NCBI RefSeq assembly: GCF_001439695.1
Contig: NZ_JYLL01000003.1
Span: forward strand, 62,001 to 126,000
Source: Pseudomonas veronii
Lineage (GTDB): Bacteria > Pseudomonadota > Gammaproteobacteria > Pseudomonadales > Pseudomonadaceae
Direction of reading: 5' to 3'
DNA length: 64,000 nt
Below, in pieces: positions 50,102 through 56,704 of the stretch (the stretch's first letter is position 1; each line of letters starts with the position of its first letter). Made by a program: the position numbers and the translations under genes. The notes below the pieces were generated by a model, which ran no database searches, was not told where the DNA came from, and saw nothing but the letters and a program-made list of their open reading frames with translations.

Positions 50102-50940
50102 GAGCGTTCTCCCTGATACAGATCGCGAACCGTCGCCGGGTCGATTTGCGGTTCGGCGTCCAGTTCAGCCAGGCGCGCCAGATAGAAGTCGGCGCGGCGA
50201 CTGCGTTGTTGAGCGGGCAAGCCGAGCTGCAATAGCGCGCTGACGGTCTGCTGAATCTGCGCGACATCGTCCGCCACGTAACGGTCGGCCAAGCCGCTGT
50301 TGAAGCGTTGTTCGCCACCGGTCAGGCTCCAGATAAAGGGCCGGTCGCGGGAATCGTATTCATCCAGGCCGGCTTCCTGCTCGATCACCTGCGGACCGTT
50401 CAAGCCCAGGCGCGCTTCGCGGGTCACCAGCAGATAGCTGCACAGCCCGGCGGCGATGGACATCCCGCCAAAGCAACCGACGCTGCCCGCCACCACGCCG
50501 ATCACCGGCTGATACTGGCGCAGATCGACAATCGCGGCGTGGATATCGGCAATCGCCGCCAGGCCCAGGTTGGCTTCCTGCAGGCGCACGCCACCGGTTT
50601 CCAACAGCAGCACGGCGCGGGTCGGGATGCCGTTGCGGTTGTCTTCGGCCGCCAGTTCAAGGGCGCCGGCGATTTTTGCGCCGCCGACCTCACCGAGGCT
50701 GCCGCCCTGAAAGTTGCCTTCGATCACGGCGATCACCACCGGCTTGCCGGCGATATTGCCTTTGGCGATCACCACACCGTCGTCGGCCTGGGGCACCACG
50801 CCCTGACGGCTGAGCCAGGGCGACATGACCCGCTCGAACGGGTCGATCAGTTCACGGTAAGAACCTGCGTCCAACAAGGCCCTGGCCCGTTGCCGTGCGC
50901 CCAGTTCGACGAAGCTGTGTTTGCTGAGCAAGTCAGTCAT
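50098..50940 (-). CDS. mdcD: Malonate decarboxylase beta subunit
   Basis: A 280-residue carboxyltransferase-like subunit, partner of MdcE. It opens SFVELGARQRARALLDAGSYRELIDPFERV, then has GVVIAKGNIAGKPVVIAVIEGNFQGGSLGEVGGAKIAGALELA, which is the carboxyltransferase fold with a glycine-rich acyl-binding loop, and VGVVAGSVGCFGGMSIAAGLCSYLLV. The ATG at 50940 is used and overlaps mdcC by eight bases. Length agrees with characterised MdcD proteins. Confidence 0.94.
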   Translation of the reverse strand: MTDLLSKHSFVELGARQRARALLDAGSYRELIDPFERVMSPWLSRQGVVPQADDGVVIAKGNIAGKPVVIAVIEGNFQGGSLGEVGGAKIAGALELAAEDNRNGIPTRAVLLLETGGVRLQEANLGLAAIADIHAAIVDLRQYQPVIGVVAGSVGCFGGMSIAAGLCSYLLVTREARLGLNGPQVIEQEAGLDEYDSRDRPFIWSLTGGEQRFNSGLADRYVADDVAQIQQTVSALLQLGLPAQQRSRRADFYLARLAELDAEPQIDPATVRDLYQGERS

Positions 50941-51232
50941 GGCCGATCTCCTCGAAGCCCTGTTCCAGGCGCAGGCGCACCACGCCGGGCGTGGCACCGA
51001 AGTCGTGGATATCAATGTTCAACGCGGGCGGCGTGTGCTCCTGGAAGATCCGCTCGAACAGGTGCTGCCAGCGCTGTTCGGCGCCATTCACCGAGGTCTG
51101 TACCTGAATGCTCAGGATGCCGGGCGTGCCCGGTTCCAGCAGCACTTCGAGGTCGCCCGAACCGACACACCCCACCAGCGCGCGACCTTTGGGCGGCTGC
51201 CCGGCGGGAAATTCAAAGGATAAGGTTTCCAT
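50933..51232 (-). CDS. mdcC: Malonate decarboxylase acyl carrier protein (delta subunit)
   Basis: A 99-residue carrier that bears the phosphoribosyl-dephospho-CoA group. With the ATG at 51232 the modified serine of VGSGDLEVLLEP falls at residue 25, the position known from Klebsiella MdcC; the ATG one codon upstream would shift it to 26. The start codon shares one base with the mdcB stop (TGATG), and the gene overlaps mdcD at its end. Its product is loaded by MdcH, modified by MdcG and served by MdcA. Confidence 0.93.
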   Translation of the reverse strand: METLSFEFPAGQPPKGRALVGCVGSGDLEVLLEPGTPGILSIQVQTSVNGAEQRWQHLFERIFQEHTPPALNIDIHDFGATPGVVRLRLEQGFEEIGHD

Positions 51233-52080
51233 CAAAACGCTCCATCGAGGCGGTCGATAAACAGGCAGGCGGCCAACAGGTCGGCGGCGCCGCCGGGGGA
51301 GGCATTCAGGGCCAACAGCTGTTGGTCGAGTTCGTGCAAATGGCGGCGACCGGCCAGGGTCGCGCTGCCGCCTGCGTCGAGCACCGCTTGGGCGCCGTGT
51401 TGCATGGCGTGCAGGCCCGCGGTGCCGGCGCGGTAGAGCACGCAGGTGTCGGCCAGGTCGGTCATGATCGCGAGCAACGCATCCAGGCGCGCGTTCTGTT
51501 CACCGGCCTGTTGCTGGCGGCTTTTGTGCAGTTGCGGCAGGCCGCGTTGCAACACCGAGGGGAAACCCAGTTGGGCTTCCTCACGGGCACCGCGTGCGCC
51601 GTAGCGTTGCGCCACCTGCGCGCCGTGGCTCATGGGTTGCGGGGCATGGCGATCATCGAGTAGGGCCAGTTTTGCCGCTGTCAGGGTTACGGCATTCGGG
51701 TGAAGGGATTGGGGTTCCAGTGCCGCTGCCGCAGTGAGTAAGCCGAGGGCCCAGATCGCACCGCGATGGGTGTTCACGCCGAGGGTGGTGACGAGCATCG
51801 CCTGTTCACCCTCACGACCGATGCGGCCGAGGGCTTCGCGCAGGGGCAAGCCGACTTCACCGATGTCGCGGGCGGCTTCGGCCATTGCCAGGAACATCGG
51901 CCACAGCGACAGCGCCGAGGCATGCATCAGGCCCAGGTGCAAATCGCGGTGGGCGCCGTTGCCACGACGGTCCACCAGGGCCGGTTTGGGCGACAGGTCG
52001 GCTTCGTCGATCAGGGCGTCGACGGCCAGGTCCGCCAGGCGTTCGGCAACGCTGAGTGGGTGCAGTTTGAGGGCGCGCAT
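51232..52080 (-). CDS. mdcB: Triphosphoribosyl-dephospho-CoA synthase
   Basis: A 282-residue enzyme of the CitG/MdcB family that makes the precursor of the MdcC prosthetic group from dephospho-CoA and ATP. Family segments: [42 protein letters not shown] (about 16-57; KPALVD and HxDL-type metal residues), [34 protein letters not shown] and the C-terminal [19 protein letters not shown]. It begins directly after the mdcA stop codon. Confidence 0.93.
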   Translation of the reverse strand: MRALKLHPLSVAERLADLAVDALIDEADLSPKPALVDRRGNGAHRDLHLGLMHASALSLWPMFLAMAEAARDIGEVGLPLREALGRIGREGEQAMLVTTLGVNTHRGAIWALGLLTAAAALEPQSLHPNAVTLTAAKLALLDDRHAPQPMSHGAQVAQRYGARGAREEAQLGFPSVLQRGLPQLHKSRQQQAGEQNARLDALLAIMTDLADTCVLYRAGTAGLHAMQHGAQAVLDAGGSATLAGRRHLHELDQQLLALNASPGGAADLLAACLFIDRLDGAF

Positions 52081-53751
52081 TTACCAGCTCCTGAACTTGG
52101 CGGGAGGGTTGTACAAACCGCCGGACCACTCCACCAAGTCGGCCACGCTCTTGGCGGCCAACAACTCACGGGTGGCGTCGGTGCGGCGGATGCCGAGGTC
52201 TTCGGGCCAGGCGATCAGGCCCTCACGGCGCATGCGCGCGGTGTCCTTGGGGTTATGGCGCATGCCGATGGCGGTCACCCCGGCGACGGCGGCGATCATC
52301 GCCTGGCGCTCTTCCAGGGAGCGCGCCTTGTACAGGTAGGCGATGCCTTCTTCGGTGAGCAAGTGGGTGACGTCGTCACCGTAGATCATGATCGGTGCCA
52401 GGGGCATGCCGCTTTTGCGCGCCACCTCCACCGCGTCGAGGGTGTTGACGAAGGTCGGTTTGCCGCCTTCCTGGAACGTCTCGACCATTTGCACCACGAG
52501 CTTTTTGCCGCGCTCCAAGAGTGCTTCGGGAGCATCCTCGTGACGCATGTCGAGCCAGGCCGGGGTGCCATGGCGGCGGCCACGCGGGTCGTGGCCCATG
52601 TTCGGTGCGCCGCCGAAACCGGCGAGGCGCCCGCGGGTGACCGTGGAGGAATGCCCGTCGCCGTCGACTTGCAGGGTGGCGCCGATAAACAGGTCCACCG
52701 CGTATTGGCCGGCCAGTTGGCAGAACATGCGGTTGGAGCGCATGGAACCGTCGCGGCCGGTGAAGAACACATCCGGGCGGGCGGCGATGTAGTGTTCCAT
52801 GCCCAGTTCAGTGCCGAAGCAATGCACGCTTTCGACCCAGCCGCTTTCAATGGCGGGGATCAGCGTGGGGTGCGGGTTGAGGGTCCAGTTGCGGCAGATC
52901 TTGCCCTTAAGACCCAGGGATTCGCCGTAGGTGGGCAGGATCAATTCGATGGCGGCGGTATTGAAGCCGATGCCGTGGTTGAGCGACTGCACGTTGTGTT
53001 TTTCGTAGATGCCGCGGATTGCCATCATCGCCATCAGCACATGCACCGGCTTGATGTGGCGCGGGTCACGGGTGAACAGCGGTTCGATGTAGAACGGCTT
53101 GTCGGCCACCACCACGAAGTCGACCCAACTGGCCGGGATGTCGACGCGGGGCAAGTCGGTGACGTCATCCACCAACTGATTGACCTGCACGATGACAATG
53201 CCATCGCTGAACGCTGCCGGCTCGATCAGCGCCGGGGTGTCTTCGGTACTCGCGCCGGTGTAGATATTACCGGCGCGGTCGGCCATGAAACCGGCCGAGA
53301 GCACCACATTGGGGATCAGGTCCACCACCAGCCGGGCGTAGAGTTCGATGTAGGTGTGGATCGCGCCGATTTCCAGCAGGCCGTCTTCCAGCAACTGGCT
53401 GATGCGCAGGGATTGGGTGCCGGCGAAAGAGAAGTCGAGCTTGCGCGCGATGCCCTTTTCAAACAGGTCCAAGTGCTCGGACCGGCCGACACTGGGCATG
53501 ATCATGTGCAAATCGTGGAGCTTGGCCGGGTCAGCCTTGGCCAGGGAGCGCGAGAGGAAATCCGCCTGCTTCTGGTTATTGCCCTCCAGCACCACGCGGT
53601 CGCCGGGGAGGATCAGGGCTTCGAGGGCCTCGACGATTTTGTCGCTGGGCAGCACGGCCCCATCCGCATACTGCTTGACCAGCCCGAGCCGCCGCTGCTT
53701 CTCGTCGCGCCGCCGCGTCCAGCGCGAGTCGGGGGTAATTATTGTTGTCAT
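52081..53751 (-). CDS. mdcA: Malonate decarboxylase alpha subunit (acetyl-ACP:malonate ACP transferase)
   Basis: A 556-residue CoA-transferase-like subunit that exchanges the acetyl group on MdcC for malonate. It opens with a basic RWTRRRDEKQRRLGLVKQY and has VLEGNNQKQADFLSRSLAKADP, GAIHTYIELYARLVVDLIPNVVLSAGFMADRAGNIYTG, and YEKHNVQSLNHGIGFNTAAIELILPTYGESLGLKG, with the family stretch FVNTLDAVEVARKSGMPLAPIMIYGDDVTH near the end. First gene of the operon mdcABCDEGH-madLM; all junctions downstream overlap or abut up to mdcH. A LysR-type dyad lies about 85 bp upstream. Confidence 0.95.
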   Translation of the reverse strand: MTTIITPDSRWTRRRDEKQRRLGLVKQYADGAVLPSDKIVEALEALILPGDRVVLEGNNQKQADFLSRSLAKADPAKLHDLHMIMPSVGRSEHLDLFEKGIARKLDFSFAGTQSLRISQLLEDGLLEIGAIHTYIELYARLVVDLIPNVVLSAGFMADRAGNIYTGASTEDTPALIEPAAFSDGIVIVQVNQLVDDVTDLPRVDIPASWVDFVVVADKPFYIEPLFTRDPRHIKPVHVLMAMMAIRGIYEKHNVQSLNHGIGFNTAAIELILPTYGESLGLKGKICRNWTLNPHPTLIPAIESGWVESVHCFGTELGMEHYIAARPDVFFTGRDGSMRSNRMFCQLAGQYAVDLFIGATLQVDGDGHSSTVTRGRLAGFGGAPNMGHDPRGRRHGTPAWLDMRHEDAPEALLERGKKLVVQMVETFQEGGKPTFVNTLDAVEVARKSGMPLAPIMIYGDDVTHLLTEEGIAYLYKARSLEERQAMIAAVAGVTAIGMRHNPKDTARMRREGLIAWPEDLGIRRTDATRELLAAKSVADLVEWSGGLYNPPAKFRSW

Positions 53752-53832
53752 GGTCGCTCCACGGGTTTGCTGTCGTGGGCTGTACCTTAGGAGTGATTCA
53801 GAGGGGCATCAATCAAGCTGGGCGGCGAATCG

Positions 53833-53847
53833 TTACGGCTGGAGTAA
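53833..53847. promoter_or_regulatory. Candidate LysR-type operator upstream of mdcA
   Basis: TTAC at 53833-53836 and GTAA at 53844-53847 form a dyad with a seven-base spacer inside a T-N11-A layout, 82-96 bp upstream of the mdcA start. This is where an MdcR site would be expected. Evidence is pattern only. Confidence 0.35.
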
Positions 53848-53993
53848 TGAATCAGTGACAGACACGGGGTCAAGCCTAATGGGGAGCAACATGCCCCCCA
53901 ACGCAGCCCACGGCGCTACTCGAAGCGAGGTAAATGCGGAACCACAGTCGGCTTTTGCGCACGAAGCCTCCAGTTGGGAGAGTTAACCGACGT

Positions 53994-54434
53994 TCAAAGC
54001 GGCGCCGCAACACCTGCGCGGCTGCCATCGGTATTAATCATGTGGTCGGCCATTTCGGAAAACATACGTTGCAGCTTCGCATTCAGGACTGCGTCATCCA
54101 CCTGCTCGTTGATTGCCTGACGCATGCACAGCATCCATTCGTCGCGCTCGACAATACTGACTGCAAAGGGCGCATGTCGCATGCGCAAACGCGGGTGGCC
54201 ACGTTCCTGTTGAAACAGTGGCGGGCCGCCAAGCCAGCCACTCAGGAACTTGAATAGACTGTCGGCGCTGCCGGCAAGACTCGGCGGGTGCATCTGGCGC
54301 ACTCTTCGCGCCTCGCACAGCACCTCCATCAATTCGTAAAAGCGGTCGACCAGTTTATGGATACCCGCCTCTCCCCCTAACTGGAGATAAGTACTGGTGT
54401 TGTTCTTATGCACGGTACTCAATAGTTCAGTCAT
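53994..54434 (-). CDS. Group II truncated hemoglobin (trHb2)
   Basis: A 146-residue globin. The fold starts at YLQLGGEAGIHKLVDRFYELM with the B10-type Tyr in the DRFY segment; FLSGWLGGPPLFQQERGHPRLRMRHAPFAVS holds the conserved GGP turn and the proximal His of RHAPF; DEWMLCMRQAI has the G8 Trp that marks group II. Such proteins bind O2 or NO in the cytoplasm. The start at 54434 gives the normal length; the frame stays open further upstream with a cysteine-rich stretch (LCDACACG), so a longer protein from 54500 is possible. It is transcribed toward mdcA's upstream region and stands alone. Confidence 0.82.
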   Translation of the reverse strand: MTELLSTVHKNNTSTYLQLGGEAGIHKLVDRFYELMEVLCEARRVRQMHPPSLAGSADSLFKFLSGWLGGPPLFQQERGHPRLRMRHAPFAVSIVERDEWMLCMRQAINEQVDDAVLNAKLQRMFSEMADHMINTDGSRAGVAAPL

Positions 54435-54588
54435 ATCGTCAGCACTCAATGTTGGAACTTTATCCCGCCCGCAAGCACATGCGTCACACAGCACTGCCAT
54501 TGGCAGATAACGCCGCCGTCGTTTATCGCAACGGGCCATGACCAGGCAGTTAGCACGCGCCATGCCAAGAGCGGAAATGTGTTTTTTA

Positions 54589-54602
54589 TTGATTGATAAC
54601 AA
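54589..54602. promoter_or_regulatory. Near-match to an ANR/FNR box upstream of the globin gene
   Basis: TTGAT TGAT AACAA matches the TTGAT-N4-ATCAA consensus at nine of ten positions. It lies about 155 bp upstream of the chosen globin start (168 bp less if translation begins higher). An oxygen-dependent control of the globin is plausible but unproven. Confidence 0.3.
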
Positions 54603-54766
54603 ATACTTAACTATTCGAGCACGAAGATGGCAGATGCGTTGGCAGTCACATCTTCTGCCAATCGGCTATGACGGCAGTGGTTGGCAGTCAGGGTGCGGGC
54701 GAGCGCCTACGACTTGTGGCAGGCCGAGCATTGGGAGCAGCGGATTGATTGAGCTCTGAAGACGAG

Positions 54767-54909
54767 CGCTAACCTGTGTGGGAGGGGGCTCGCCCCCGAT
54801 GGCAGTGGCTCAGTTACAGATACTGAGACTGACACACCGCCATCGGGGGCAAGCCCCCTCCCACATTTGTTCGGTGATGTCTTTTAAATAGCGGTCCCCA
54901 AAAGGGAGT
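54767..54909. repeat. REPIN plus flank, copy R0 of a duplicated segment
   Basis: A full REPIN of the TGTGGGAGGGGGC type (54777-54865) is preceded by CGCTAACCTG and followed by ATTTGTTCGG ... CCCCAAAAGGGAGT. About 123 bp of this (54787-54909) recur at 55989-56105, and the 18 bp CGCTAACCTGTGTGGGAG (54767-54784) recur at 56191-56208. The duplicated part thus extends well beyond the REPIN itself. Confidence 0.85.
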
Positions 54910-55091
54910 GATCAGTCGCTGTTTGGGAACGTTTCAAGATGCTGGAGAAGGGCTGACTTGATCCCGCGCTCTGTCGACCAGCAACTGCCCCAAAGCCGCC
55001 ATTTGCTGGATTCCGAGCATGATTGCGCGCTGCGAGCGACACGTTCATGCAGGGCGCAAAATATTGCAGGAAGAATCCGAACGCTGACTCA

Positions 55092-55511
55092 TCACAACTC
55101 CATCACCACCTTGACCGCTCCAAGACCTTCGAGGGCGTAGCTGTTGTACTCATACACGCCCCCCTGAATATCCAACCGAAGCACGCCCTCATGCTCACTT
55201 ACTTGCACATCGGGTTCTTTGGTTTTCAGAAATGGATGAGCCGACACCAACCCTGTGAGTATTTCCTGATCACTCCCCAGGTCCTTATGAACGTAGTACC
55301 TGTAGGAAAAGCCCACCGTCGCACCACCCTGCCCATCCCGCGCGCCGTAGATTGAGGTGCCGTTGCCCAAGGAATGTTTCAACACCACCTCATCCAGATC
55401 CGGTGTCCCGGGCGACATGACCCAACTGCCCGCGATATAAATCAGGCAGACCACTAACAGGCAGTTACGCAGGATCGGTATGAAGCCTTCAGTGGCCTTG
55501 AGAAATCGCAT
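55092..55511 (-). CDS. Putative immunity protein, membrane-anchored
   Basis: A 139-residue protein with one N-terminal membrane helix (about 11-31, PILRNCLLVVCLIYIAGSWV) and a soluble domain of about 105 residues rich in beta pattern (YRYYVHKDLGSDQEILTGL ... LRLDIQGGVYEYNSYALEG). No family recognised. It begins inside the 3' end of the type 44 toxin gene (23-bp overlap) on the same strand, with AAGGAG about 11 bases upstream, so its translation is coupled to the toxin. Toxin-immunity pairs have just this layout. The N-terminal helix suggests the domain faces the periplasm, so the toxin may act there. A TTG two codons upstream is an alternative start. Confidence 0.6.
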   Translation of the reverse strand: MRFLKATEGFIPILRNCLLVVCLIYIAGSWVMSPGTPDLDEVVLKHSLGNGTSIYGARDGQGGATVGFSYRYYVHKDLGSDQEILTGLVSAHPFLKTKEPDVQVSEHEGVLRLDIQGGVYEYNSYALEGLGAVKVVMEL

Positions 55512-55872
55512 ACTCAATACCTCTCCTTATCCAATATTGATCTCGCGGGTCATCACCAAAAGGATCACCTCCCCACCATGATCCAAAATCCGGATGGGTG
55601 GTTTTTGCGATGGTCTGAGCAACACCAGCGGCGCGCAGCAACACGTGCTCAGGACTGCCCAACACCGTACCAGTTGCACCGTAATTGAAGTTACCAAAAG
55701 CCTCGTATTGGCGCCCTCGCTTCTTGTAGTTCCATGGCCCGGCAGCTCTGACCTGAGAATAAAACCAGGAGTAGGCGAACGCCGAGCCTGACTGGAGATG
55801 AACACGCTTGCATTTGGCTATTGCCATATTTTCTAGAAGTGAAACACCAGGCGGCATTAACGGTACGGCCAT
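55489..55872 (-). CDS. Polymorphic toxin type 44 domain protein
   Basis: A 127-residue protein that is almost only the toxin domain. The type 44 signature is visible: GPWNYKKRGRQYEAFGNFNYGATG (about 46-69; the core is FGNFNYGATG), VLLRAAGVAQ, and GGDPFGDDPRDQYWIRRGIEYA at the C-terminus (GDDPxDQxxIxxGI). In longer relatives this domain sits at the C-terminus of secreted polymorphic toxins; here no carrier domain, PAAR, Rhs or Hcp gene is attached, so delivery is unclear. The ATG at 55872 has AAGGA eight bases upstream and is preferred over in-frame starts at 55914 and 55941 (TTG), which read into the repeat A region. The biochemical activity is not asserted. Confidence 0.72.
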   Translation of the reverse strand: MAVPLMPPGVSLLENMAIAKCKRVHLQSGSAFAYSWFYSQVRAAGPWNYKKRGRQYEAFGNFNYGATGTVLGSPEHVLLRAAGVAQTIAKTTHPDFGSWWGGDPFGDDPRDQYWIRRGIEYAISQGH

Positions 55873-55914
55873 GTGCCGGTCCTTGTTGGCAGTGAGGGGT
55901 GCTGAAATTGGCAT

Positions 55915-55974
55915 CCCACTCAGGCCAGAAAACCTGCCCAATCAAAGCAAAGAAATTGCCTACATAAACAACAT
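55915..55974. repeat. Direct repeat A, upstream of the toxin
   Basis: About 60 bp beginning CCCACTCAGGCCAGAAAACC and ending TACATAAACAACAT. The second copy A' at 56106-56164 differs at about nine positions. On the minus strand the segment reads VVYVGNFFALIGQVFWPEWD. Confidence 0.85.
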
Positions 55975-55988
55975 CCCATTCCGACAGA

Positions 55989-56105
55989 GGCTCGCCCCCG
56001 ATGGCAGTGGCTCAGTTACAGATACTGAGACACCGCCATCGGGGGCAAGCCCCCTCCCACATTTGTTCGGCGGTGTCTTTTAAATAGCGGTCCCCAAAAG
56101 GGAGT
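55989..56105. repeat. REPIN plus flank, copy R1 (left arm truncated)
   Basis: 117 bp match copy R0 with a 6-base deletion (CTGACA) and a few substitutions, including the non-REP tail ATTTGTTCGG ... AAAAGGGAGT. The outer left arm is cut: GAGGCTCGCCCCCGAT remains where R0 has GAGGGGGCTCGCCCCCGAT preceded by TGTGG. Confidence 0.85.
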
Positions 56106-56178
56106 CCCATTCAGGCCGGAAAACCTGTCCAATCCAGGCAAAGAACTTGCCTACATAAACAACATTCAATTCTGACAT
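56080..56178 (-). pseudogene. Remnant reading frame in repeat A' (possible decayed 5' gene end)
   Basis: On the minus strand an ATG at 56178 opens a 32-codon frame reading MSELNVVYVGKFFAWIGQVF, then RPEWDSLLGTAI, and a stop in the REPIN tail. Copy A keeps the same frame (VVYVGNFFALIGQVFWPEWD). Of seven differences within the aligned 20 codons, five are at third positions and four are silent, which suggests that the segment once was under protein selection. I do not recognise the protein. Confidence 0.35.
56106..56164. repeat. Direct repeat A'
   Basis: About 59 bp beginning CCCATTCAGGCCGGAAAACC and ending TACATAAACAACATT, directly joined to the end of REPIN copy R1. It is the partner of repeat A. 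Confidence 0.85.
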
Positions 56179-56190
56179 CAGTGCGCTCAA

Positions 56191-56224
56191 CGCTAACCTG
56201 TGTGGGAGCAAGCCCCCTCCCACA
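56191..56224. repeat. Collapsed REP hairpin with copied flank (R2)
   Basis: CGCTAACCTGTGTGGGAG (56191-56208) equals the start of R0, but the REPIN is reduced to TGTGGGAG CAAGCCC CCTCCCACA. It may serve as a terminator for chpC, whose stop is 25 bp away. Confidence 0.7.
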
Positions 56225-56248
56225 TCGGGATCATCGCAAGGCTTATGT

Positions 56249-56704
56249 TCAGGCCAGGCCGGATTCAACCAGCAGGGCTTCTAACCCCATCAAATCCGGC
56301 ACTTTCGCCACATGCTCCCCCACCTGCACCGCCGCCAGTTCCAGCGGGCACAGCGGCACATCCACGTAGCTCAACTGGCTATCGAGTTTGTAGGAGCGGG
56401 GAATCCCCTGGATCACCATCGCAATGAACTTCAATGACGGCCGCCCGCCCAGGGCGTTCAGCACGACGATGCGCGAGCGCTCGCCGGTCACGCTGGCTTC
56501 ACCGCAGGCCGCTTCGAAGCTGATCAGCGGCAATTGCCGGTCGCGCCAGGTCACTTGCCGCAGGTACCAGGGCGGTGCGTCGCTGGCCGGTTCGCCGCGC
56601 TGGAAGTCGATCAGTTCAGCGATGGCGACATTGGGCAGCACCAGGTGGCGGTCGGCCAGGGGCAGGAGCAGGCCGGTGAGTTGGCTGGTGCGGTGGTCAA
56701 GCAT
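56249..56704 (-). CDS. chpC: CheW-like chemotaxis protein of the Chp system (ChpC-type)
   Basis: A 151-residue CheW-domain protein. It opens LTGLLLPLADRHLVLPNVAIAELIDFQ, typical of the CheW beta barrel, followed by PWYLRQVTWRDRQLPLISFEAA (about 45-66) and RIVVLNALGG. It would link pilus chemoreceptors to ChpA. Its start overlaps the chpA stop by eight bases, so the two are one operon. In P. aeruginosa chpB (methylesterase) lies between chpA and chpC; here it is absent. Confidence 0.83.
   Translation of the reverse strand: MLDHRTSQLTGLLLPLADRHLVLPNVAIAELIDFQRGEPASDAPPWYLRQVTWRDRQLPLISFEAACGEASVTGERSRIVVLNALGGRPSLKFIAMVIQGIPRSYKLDSQLSYVDVPLCPLELAAVQVGEHVAKVPDLMGLEALLVESGLA

Larger units (their letters stand above)
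54435..55091. other. 657-bp region between globin and the putative immunity gene
   Basis: The first 340 bp hold the globin upstream DNA, with several TTGGCA half-sites (around 54497, 54645 and 54683) and an FNR/ANR-like site. A REPIN and its 44-bp tail follow (54767-54909). The last 180 bp (54910-55091) contain no recognisable gene, RNA or repeat; it may be the remnant of something lost. Confidence 0.45.
55873..56248. other. 376-bp repeat-filled region between toxin and chpC
   Basis: It is built almost entirely of repeats: A (55915-55974), REPIN-plus-tail copy R1 (55989-56105), A' (56106-56164) and a solo REP hairpin (56201-56224). A and A' are about 85% alike. Outside these only short linkers remain. 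It is AT-richer than the flanking chp genes. Confidence 0.8.

Noticed and set aside
54628..54645. Sigma-54 promoter (TGGCAG-N5-TTGGC) upstream of the globin gene
   Set aside because: The -12 element has GG instead of the required GC, and the orientation points away from the globin gene.
55691..55945. An 84-codon frame overlapping the toxin gene in another frame (reads IGQVFWPEWDANF at its start)
   Set aside because: Only its first 15 residues, from repeat A, look protein-like. The rest is the shifted toxin reading, with cysteine and arginine runs and no pattern.
54767..56224. Repeats near the toxin as a CRISPR array
   Set aside because: Only two or three copies, unequal spacing, long palindromic REP units, and no cas genes.
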